64,000 nt of DNA, from the NCBI GenBank assembly GCA_025677825.1, contig JAIXMO010000040.1, positions 239,505-303,504 on the forward strand. The letters are read 5' to 3'. A program made the position numbers and the translations under genes. The DNA is from Helicostylum pulchrum. Its lineage: Eukaryota > Mucoromycota > Mucoromycetes > Mucorales > Mucoraceae. The notes beneath the pieces are model-generated. The model did no database searches and was not told the DNA's origin. It saw nothing but the letters and a program-made list of their open reading frames with translations. Below, one piece after another: positions 56,637 through 64,000 of the stretch (its first letter is position 1; every line of letters begins with the position of its first letter).

Positions 56637-57180
56637 TGTTTTTAATAACTAATTTCACAAAAAAAAAAAACGAATCAGTTTTTAATGTCCAAGTGTTTTT
56701 TTGCATATTTATCCGTTTATTTCCAATCATTATCATTTTTTTTTTATATTTTTTTTTCATGTCAGGTCGTATTTTGGTAATCGATCCATCCTGTTTCCCC
56801 TCCATGATCAATGATGGAAATAAATAGATACATTTGGATTGGTTGTACTAACGTAGAAGAAAAGAGACGGTTCATCATTTCGCAATAGTCTGTCGCTTTT
56901 TTTTCGGTTTGCGCCTTTGCTATGTTGCCCGGACTGATCTATCCACAATTCCTCACTTCAAAAACCTCCCAAACTCTAAAAAAAAAACACCCACTTTGTT
57001 TGACCTTATTAGTCCGGTCCGGAGTAGGGCTCTGAATCACGATTATTGAAATCTCAAAAAGCTTATTTTATCACGGCCAAAATAGTAACCACAGTGAGAT
57101 AAGTTAATGCAAATTGATGATACAAGAGAGTATTTAAATTGATGGCGGTCTAAATGCCTTTTTGTTTATAATTTTATTGT
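56637..57180. other. Intergenic region: RPL8 promoter and 3' end of TOM20-SET gene
   Basis: 544 bp. Contains a GC-rich patch (about 56920-57030) including GTCCGGTCCG at 57012-57021 and a nearby inverted CCGGACT at 56930-56936. Likely RPL8 upstream control region. Confidence 0.5.
57012..57021. promoter_or_regulatory. GTCCGGTCCG element upstream of RPL8
   Basis: Exact copy of the 10-mer upstream of RPL26 (40219-40228), about 376 bp before the RPL8 start and followed by GAG. Related CCGGACT lies 76 bp nearer the gene in inverted orientation. Role inferred only. Confidence 0.4.
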
Positions 57181-58801
57181 CTAAATATAATGGGTCTTAA
57201 TTTCTTCTCCCTTTTTAATATCCTTTGTTGCAGTAACTACGAGCTCGTTGGTATTATCCTTGAATGTAACAGAAATGTTGGCACTCTCTAACTCTGATCG
57301 CACAATATAAGAAGAGATCTTGTAGATGGCACTACCTAATTCCTTTTTCTCGCTATCTAACACACGAACAGGCTCAGTAGATGTCTATAAAAACGAATAA
57401 ACATGAGTATACATACATTTTATCCCATTTCATTTTAATGGTTTTTTTACCTCGACACCTTCTTCCTCGGCTGTAGGGATTTGGAACGAGTTTTCGTTCA
57501 ATTTACCCTTTAATAAAAGATAAATCTCATCATTTAAAAATTCGTCGATTCCAGGTACTTTAGTAGCCAAAAGTTCTTTAATCATAGCAGCCTCCTTTAC
57601 AGATTGTTCAGTGGGTTCCATAGTAGGACCGCTCTTAAATCTCTCGATATGATCCCAAGCGCTGTAAGGAGAAGCGGCCTTACCCAACTTTGTCTTTTCA
57701 ACTTCCTCTGCTACCATGCCAGATAAGAACTGAGCAATCATTTGAGGGTATTTCAAATTATTTTCTCTGCTAAAATCTAAAAATTTGGATGCTGAGTTGG
57801 GGTCAGTGCTTAATTTGTTGTTGGTACATAAGAACTGATGGTATTGTTGAGATGCTGTCTTTTCACAATCTTGGCTACAGAACAAAACTTGGTCACAGTT
57901 GGTACATTCGATCTTGGTCTCTGGCAAGCTCTTCATACAGTAATTACAATATTTGCCCTTTTTTTTTTATCGAATTAAAAAAAAATTGCAACTAAGTGTT
58001 CCCTTTGTTTAAAAAACTTACCTCTAATACAGGACAAAGTGCCGAGATCAATGGGAGTTCGTTGTAGATAACATCACCAGCGTTAAAATCTTTGTTGGCA
58101 GTTAATCCATGAATGGGCTTATCAGCTTCTACAGATAATTCAGTGAACTTGACACCTGTTTCAGCAGGAGGGAAATGTTCGTAGAATTCAGTTTGACGCT
58201 TTTGTTGCTATTAAAAAAAAAATGTCAGTGTAAACATGAGAACAAAGAAAAAAGAAAGAAAAAATTACCTCAAGAGCCATAAGGTTAACAATAATACGGA
58301 AAACCTTTTCAGGTAAAGTCTTTTGATAGATCATAATAAGTTCCAAAGGAGCAGGATAGATCTTGAGAGCCTTATAAAAATGCTCTACACTTTCATCATA
58401 AAATTCTTCACCCTGGGCGCAAAGCCCCTCACCAATTGATACCTTGTCCATAAAATAGGCTTCTTTTTCCTCTGGTGCTTCAGGGAAAGTCTCTTGTGCA
58501 ACAGCTTCCAGTACTTTTTGAATTAATGCCTCTACAGTCACCAATTCTTTTTCTTGGGTTTCCTTTACAACCTTTGTGGCCTTCTTACGTTCACGCTCTA
58601 TAAAAAATTAAAAAAAAAGCTGCGTTAGGATAATAGAAAATAATACATATTTTTTGTACGTATAAACCACTTCTTACTCAACTGTTTCTTAAAGTCGGGA
58701 TCAGTTCTACGTTTTTGATCGAAATAAACCAAGTAACCGATACCGAAAGTTGCTACGATAGCGGTAGAAATAAGAGCGATAGTTGAAGCTTTTACTGCCA
58801 T
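57181..58801 (-). CDS. TOM20: TOM20 mitochondrial import receptor fused to a MYND/SET domain
   Basis: Exons 58801-58678, 58597-58269, 58207-58022, 57957-57451 and 57384-57181 give 449 residues, against 150-190 for a normal fungal Tom20. Residues 1-160 are Tom20: an N-terminal anchor (STIALISTAIVATFGIGYLV, residues 6-25), FDQKRRTDPDFKKQL, and the receptor domain with EKEAYFMDKVSIGEGLCAQG and a TPR-like HFYKALKIYP. The rest is SMYD-like: GVKFTELSVEADKPIHGLTA (SET start), a MYND finger with all eight ligands (CNYC, CTNC, FCSQDC, HQFLC), and a SET end VVTATKDIKKGEEIKTHYI. The SAM/substrate motif NHSC expected before that end is absent (the place reads SELESANISV), so methyltransferase activity is unlikely. 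All introns keep frame, so the fusion is not an assembly error within an exon. Confidence 0.88.
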
Positions 58802-59242
58802 ATTGTTGTACTTTGTCTTTTTTTTAAAGAAAAAGAAATAAAGTAGTAAAAAAGAAATATTTTTTAGCCCTTTTTTTATTTGTTTTTTACCCTTGGCTTT
58901 TGGTAGACCGAACGGAAGTTAAATCAATAACATTTTGCATTATTGTGGGGGGTGCATACATGAGTCAAAAATAAAAGAGAAAATTACTCTTTGTATATCG
59001 AACAAATCTATTCAAACTACTTTTTCGTTTATTTTTGCCGTATGTTCATCTCGCTGTGAAGCTTTTGCTAGCGTAAAAACCTACAATATTCTAGTTGTTT
59101 CTTTTACCAAACGTCAAAAAAGAGACCTATATGTATACTAGCCACTGTGATGACCGGTAATCCTTTTGGATGTGAAATTGGTATACTACATTAAACTTTT
59201 TTTTTTTTTTTTTTTTTTTGTTATCAAGCACTATTGAAAAAA
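58802..59242. promoter_or_regulatory. Divergent region between TOM20-SET and zinc-finger genes
   Basis: 441 bp shared promoter. T-run of about 22 (59198-59219) directly upstream of the zinc-finger start. No gene; the short frame at 58935-59141 has no motif. Confidence 0.5.
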
Positions 59243-60058
59243 ATGTTTAAACGTGTACGTAAAGAGTTAGAAAAGCAGCATATTGAAGAAAGAGAGATCG
59301 ATGCCGATGACGACGAGGAAAGACTCGCTGGTGTCTTCTCCGATTCTGGTTCAGACAGTGATACTGATAACTCTGACGATGAACAAACCAAAAGACATAA
59401 AAGAAAAGCTCGTAAAGCATTAATTCGTACTGTCAACAAAATGGCCAAGTTACAAGGTTCCGGTGACGAGGAAGTCTCTGATGAAGACGAGGAAGATGTA
59501 GACTCTGAAGAAGACGAAGAAGAAGCAGAGGGAGATATGGAGGAAGTAGACGAAGAGGATGAACATGTCGATACATTTACTTGTGATGTTTGCCCCGAAA
59601 AGAAACTTAAAAATGTTGACCAAGTGAACGTTCACTTGAAAAGTAAAGATCATATCAGAAGAGTTAGATATTTAGAAAAGCATGGTTCTCTTCCTGGACC
59701 TGAAGAGGATGAAGAAGAATTACCTGAAGAGTTGAAGGAAAAGATTGCTGCCAAGAAGGCAAAGGCTGAAGCTGAAAAGGCTGCTAAAGCAAAGGCTTTG
59801 GAAGAAAAGAAAAAGGCAAAGGTCATGAGTGCCAAGGAAAAGGCAAAGGCACACCGTAAATTAGTAAAGCAAAGAAAGTGGGAACGCGAGCAATCAGCAA
59901 AGCAAGCTGCTGCTAAGGAAGACGCACCCAAGGAGGAGGAGGCACCTAAAGAAGTAGAAGCAGCTCCCAAGGAAGAAGAAGCCCCCAAAAAGCAAGAACA
60001 AAAGAAGGCACCTGTCAAGAAGAATGCCAAAAAGGTTACCAAAGCTGGTAAAAAATAA
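59243..60058 (+). CDS. U1-type C2H2 zinc-finger protein with acidic and lysine/alanine-rich regions
   Basis: Single exon, 271 residues from the ATG at 59243 (an upstream in-frame TTG is not used). Order: basic start MFKRVRKELEKQHIEERE, acidic Asp/Ser/Glu blocks (about 22-110), a matrin/U1-like zinc finger CDVCPEKKLKNVDQVNVHLK followed by SKDHIRR (C-x2-C-x12-H-x5-H), then a Lys/Ala/Glu-rich predicted single helix and a KK-rich tail with PKEEEAP repeats. This style is common in nuclear or nucleolar ribosome-biogenesis and RNA-binding proteins. I cannot match it to a named yeast gene with confidence. Confidence 0.75.
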   Translation: MFKRVRKELEKQHIEEREIDADDDEERLAGVFSDSGSDSDTDNSDDEQTKRHKRKARKALIRTVNKMAKLQGSGDEEVSDEDEEDVDSEEDEEEAEGDMEEVDEEDEHVDTFTCDVCPEKKLKNVDQVNVHLKSKDHIRRVRYLEKHGSLPGPEEDEEELPEELKEKIAAKKAKAEAEKAAKAKALEEKKKAKVMSAKEKAKAHRKLVKQRKWEREQSAKQAAAKEDAPKEEEAPKEVEAAPKEEEAPKKQEQKKAPVKKNAKKVTKAGKK

Positions 60059-60253
60059 ATAGACCTGTATTATATATAGTTTTGACACACAAAACTTTTT
60101 TAAATCCTTCATATAATTTTATATATTTTTTTTTTTTTCACTCTCTTTCTCTTTCTCGTTCATACCAATCATATAATAAAAGTATATAATACAATTTTGT
60201 TTTGTTTATTTATTCGTTTTATTTATGTTTTAAAAAAGGGGGGATAGTAAACC

Positions 60254-61588
60254 TTACATTAAGGTAGAAGAGTTAAGACCACCTTCAATATCGGCAACAA
60301 CCATCTCAGTAACCAATTCATCGAAAGTAACCTTACGCTTCCAGTTCAAAATGGTGTTAGCCTTGGTAGGGTCGCCCAATAAGAGCTCTACTTCAGCAGG
60401 ACGGAAGTACTTGGGATCGATACGAACACGAATCTTACCAGTCTCTGAATCTTTGCCTACTTCCTCAACACCCTCACCTTCCCAAACGATAGTACGACCT
60501 GTAACTCTGAAAGCCTTTTCGATGAAGCTTCTGACAGTATGAGTTTCACCAGTAGCCAAAACGAAATCATCGGGCTTATCCTGTTGTAACATGAGCCACA
60601 TACCTTCAACATAATCACGAGCATGTCCCCAATCACGCTTAGCATCGATATTACCGAGGTAAAGACAGTCTTGACGACCTAAATGAATATCTGCAACAGC
60701 ACGAGTAATCTTACGGGTAACAAAGGTACGGCCACGACGAGGAGATTCGTGGTTGAAAAGAATACCGTTAGAGGTATACATATCGTAAGATTCACGATAG
60801 TTGACAGTGATCCAGTAAGCGTAAAGCTTAGCGACACCATAGGGGGAACGAGGGTAGAAGGGAGTGGTTTCCTTTTGAGGAGTCTCGGCAACCTTACCGT
60901 AAAGTTCGGAAGTAGAAGCTTGATAGAAACGTGTACGATCGCCTAAACCACAAGTACGAATAGCGTCTAATAAACGAAGTGTACCAAGAGCATCAACATC
61001 ACCGGTATATTCTGACATATCGAAAGAAACCTTGACGTGAGATTGAGCAGCTAAGTTGTAAATCTCGGTAGGTTGAACTTTAGAAATAATATGAACTAAA
61101 CATGTTGAATCGGTTAAATCACCATAGTGAAGGAAGAATTTAACACCTACAAGAAAAAAAAACACCGCGCGATTTAGTAAAACACAAAGATAATTATTTG
61201 TTTTACTCTGTATTACCAGTTTCATGTCTATCTCTGTAAATATGTTCAATACGGCCTGTATTGAAAGATGATGAACGACGAATAATACCGTGTACTTCAT
61301 AACCCTTTTCTAATAAAAATTCCACTAAATAGGAACCATCTTGACCGGTAACACCTGTCAATTTTTTTTTGTGTAAGTATGAAATGAAGAAAGAAGAAAA
61401 AAAAACGAAACGAGATGAAGAAAAAAATTTAAAAAAAACTTTTTTTTTTCTATACTCATTGCCATCTCGTTTCGTGTACTTTTTTTTTAATATGTGAATA
61501 ACTTACCAGTGACGAGGGCTACTTTACGAGCTCTGTATTCTTCGAGAGACAAAGAAGAAAATTCGGTACTAATTCCAACAATAGACAT
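60254..61588 (-). CDS. GMD: GDP-mannose 4,6-dehydratase
   Basis: Converts GDP-D-mannose to GDP-4-keto-6-deoxy-D-mannose, the first step toward GDP-fucose. Exons 61588-61507, 61354-61217 and 61146-60254 give 370 residues (human GMDS 372). It is an extended short-chain dehydrogenase: the nucleotide loop [20 protein letters not shown], then [38 protein letters not shown], catalytic Ser/Thr in [11 protein letters not shown], the Y-x3-K pair in [33 protein letters not shown] and [13 protein letters not shown]. All catalytic residues are visible. GDP-fucose synthesis fits Mucorales, whose walls contain fucose-bearing polymers (general knowledge). The partner GDP-fucose synthase is not in the window. 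Confidence 0.97.
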
Positions 61589-61854
61589 TATTTGATTTTT
61601 TTTCGAGGTATCTACATTTATAAATAAAGCTTTAATAAAATGTTTCCCTTTTCAATATGTTTTATTAGATATTTACAAAATATTTAAAAAAAAAAGGGTA
61701 AAGAAGTGGGAAATATTTTTTCTTTTTGATTGTCTTATTTATAGATTATTTTTTATTTATTTCAGCGACTTTTTTTTCCTGAAAATTAACCAATCAAAAA
61801 AAAAAAAATTCATATTATAAAAATAAAAAAAAAAAATAAAAAAAAAACCAGTGT

Positions 61855-64000
61855 TTAACAAAGTAGTGATCGAATACTCATTTCCATTTTTTGATTACTT
61901 GTAGAAGGACTTTCGCTGGTTGTTGGACCTGATATACTACGCCTTGCCTTATTACTATTTGCAGCCGCAGAAGCTGCTGCATTTAACGAACTACTTGACG
62001 TTTGCAAAAAGTACTGTTGTGTCGGGTGTGTAACTGTAGGACGATCTGTTGTCCTTAACCTTAGAGAAGAGACAGGCACCGCAACCGAAGATGAAGGTCC
62101 AGCCGTTGAATACGAAGCAGAAGGAGGAAATCGGCTCAAGAAACTACTATTATAATGTTTTGTGTTGCTGCTGCTGCTGCTGCTGCTGCTGTTGTTGTGT
62201 TGTTGTTGTGTCGTGATCGGCGCTATATTGAATTTAGGTGATGAACAAGGTGGTATAATCGACATTTGTGAGAATTTAGTGGTGGCCGACAGCGGTTTAT
62301 GGTCTTTACGCGTGTGGCTAAATAGCGATCTACCGTTGTTATATTTTTTAAACATGTCTAGCTTAGTATAGTTATTATTATTAGTGGCGGTAGCGCTACT
62401 AGTAGCAGCAGCAGCTGTAACTGTTGCACCAGTAGCATTACTATAAGCCATATTAGGAGAAGATGGAGATAATGGCGACATTGGCGAAAACACGGCAATT
62501 GGCTCTATATTTTGATAATACGGTTCTGTCTTATTAGATAATTCATCAAGGGACAGGGCTGAAGATGTTACGGATGGAGGAGGAACAATAACCTCGTATT
62601 CATGCTTTCTAAACTGAGCTACAATGTACTGCTTGGAGAAACTGGTGATATCATACAAGTCTGCACCAAGTCCACCTCCGATGTAGACTACGACCTTGTA
62701 CAGTTCATATTCGCCGCATCGTTTTTTTATATGGATCGAATCTGAAAATGACCTTGATCCGTTGGCTATAACACTTAATATGGTTTGGTCCGTATTACTA
62801 AACAATAAAGACGTGGTTCTTTCAGTAGGTGGTAGAGGAACAGTAGTAGACGCAGTATGCTTTATCGTGTCCATTGCGTTATCTAATAAAAGTCTATGAA
62901 GTCGTGCTAAACGATCTGAATCTTTGGGTGAAATAAAATCATAGAATGATCGATGGGCTAGTTCTTGAGGGTAATAACCCCAGCATTTAATAGTATCGTT
63001 GGACACTTTGGCGCAACATACTTCCATGGACATAATGATGGTTAAGTTTTCGTCGACAATACTATCGTTCTTGGGTTCAAAATTGGCAATGGTATTATTA
63101 TTATTATTGCCATTATTTAATAGAATCGGATTAGTAATATTACTATAATCAAAAATCGTGTGTTGTTGTTGCGGCTGTTGTTGCTGTTGCGGTGGTAAAA
63201 GAATAGATGAAAGTTGTGTGGTTGGTAATGCATCTAGCAACATATTATTGGTATTGTAATCATAAGCCAAATGAATATTTGGGATGTCTTGTTGGTTATT
63301 CGTGTCTTGTAGCGACTGGAAAGATTCTATAGGTTCATGAATAAACGAAATAGCTGGTGGACGTTTCACAATGTTGTTTAGCTTTCCTTTAAACGGTGGT
63401 GCTTGAATATTCGATACGATATTTCTATTACTTGAATGACTCGCTGAAATAGAAGGTGTTTGTATAGTTCCGTATAAAATTTTGTAGCTGTGTTCATTTG
63501 ATGAATACACTTTCTTATCTCGGAGCTTTGGTCGTCCTCTTTTTTTATGTTGCATATCTTGACATGTGTCGGCTTTTTTTAAGGTGATACATCTTTGACA
63601 TGGCCGAGATACTAGGAGTTATACAAACGTGTTAACTTTTTTAGATAAAAATATATATATGTACATACTCACCGTCGCATGCTAAATGTGCTATTTTACA
63701 ATTCGAGCCTATACATGTAACTTAATTTTTTTTTTTTGCAGAAGTCAATTATTTGTATACGTACAAGCGCTTGGAACGTGTGTTTTATATCCGCGTTTGG
63801 CTGGTGATGTAGTTGTCTTTGTCGTTTCAGGTTGGGCTTTTGGAACTGTCGTTATGATTGTACAATTGTCCGATTTTCCTCGAGAAATACAACTCGAGCA
63901 AGGTGTGGTGGCTATTTAACGTTAATATTATATACTTCTTTTTTTTTCGGTTGTTGTAACTTACAGTTACAGTTAAGCTGGTCTTTTTTACAGTTTTCGC
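61855..64000 (-). CDS. PAS transcription factor with two tandem Zn2Cys6 clusters (5' end beyond window)
   Basis: Visible exons: 64000-63965 (partial), 63911-63765, 63708-63673 and 63611-61855, 657 residues, open throughout. Cluster 1 shows ENCKKDQLNCNSTTP then CSSCISRGKSDNC, five of six cysteines with the first beyond the window. Cluster 2 is complete: SACSNCKIAHLACD, VSRPCQRCITLKKADTC (C-x2-C-x6-C-x5-C-x2-C-x8-C), followed by the basic linker QHKKRGRPKLRDKK, an AT-hook-like GRP. A PAS-like domain follows near residue 250 of the visible part (IIMSMEVCCAKVSNDTIKCW, then GYYPQELAHRSFYDFISPKD). The rest is Asn/Gln/Ser/Thr/Ala-rich, coded partly by triplet repeats. Zinc cluster plus PAS resembles Ert1/Rds2-type regulators of carbon metabolism; target genes are unknown. 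Confidence 0.85.

Noticed and set aside
1..64000. tRNA, 5S rRNA, intronic snoRNA, CRISPR arrays
   Set aside because: No GGTTCGAATCC-type B box, 5S consensus, C/D box pair in the long ribosomal-protein introns, or spaced direct repeats was found by reading; a covariance-model scan would be decisive.

Overview
The window reads as nuclear DNA of an early-diverging filamentous fungus, most likely Mucoromycota (Mucorales; Rhizopus/Mucor-like). Reasons: AT-rich DNA full of poly-A and poly-T runs; intron-dense genes with short introns (mostly about 50-100 bp) that carry GTAAGT-like donors and CTAAC-like branch points; fungal orthologues throughout (Sds3/Dep1, Any1, Alg1, Bdp1, Nmd3, Rlp24, cytosolic TyrRS); and decayed members of repeat families that I recognise, from memory, as typical of Mucorales. 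No bacterial, organellar or viral segment was seen, and no tRNA, rRNA or CRISPR array was recognised. All gene models were spliced by hand: each complete intact model keeps one open frame from ATG to stop, and exon coordinates are in the evidence fields.

Layout. 1-0.5 kb: end of an ASXH-domain protein. 0.5-4 kb: gene-poor AT-rich DNA. 4-13.4 kb: TyrRS, RPS28, an Sds3/Dep1-like corepressor subunit, a hypothetical protein, a decayed repeat ORF, Any1/SLC66A2, and a ubiquitin-like protein with an MGCC start. 13.6-16.7 kb: IMP dehydrogenase and an RBM34/Nop12 RNA-binding protein. 18.7-28 kb: a PAK-like kinase, Alg1, a LaeA-type methyltransferase, a GPS2-like corepressor, Isd11, and a DUF4243/questin-oxidase-like protein. 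29.6-32 kb: long-chain acyl-CoA synthetase. 32-39 kb: gene-poor block around a broken Hsp70-like gene. 39-49.5 kb: ribosome and translation genes (RPL26, BDP1, mL46, RLP24, NMD3) with an internally deleted Fanzor (eukaryotic TnpB) remnant and a coiled-coil zinc-ribbon protein. 49.7-64 kb: a small protein, a bHLH factor, methionine aminopeptidase 1, a hypothetical protein, RPL8, a TOM20-SET/MYND fusion, a U1-type zinc-finger protein, GDP-mannose 4,6-dehydratase, and a PAS transcription factor with two zinc clusters that runs off the end.

How genes relate. Ribosome production is over-represented: RPS28, RPL26, RPL8, RLP24, NMD3, RBM34/Nop12, BDP1 and mL46. RLP24 and NMD3, both 60S maturation factors, share a 207-bp divergent promoter; RPL26 and BDP1 share another; RPL26 and RPL8 upstream DNA share an exact 10-mer. 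Chromatin corepressor parts (Sds3-like, GPS2-like, ASXH) are scattered in the first 25 kb. ALG1 and GMD act in sugar-nucleotide and glycan metabolism.

Most notable: a TOM20 receptor fused to a MYND/SET domain that has lost the NHSC motif; tandem Zn2Cys6 clusters; a Fanzor remnant; an Hsp70-like pseudogene with one stop and one frameshift; and extreme exon structures (ATG-only first exon, probable stop-codon-only last exon, probable 4-nt microexon).
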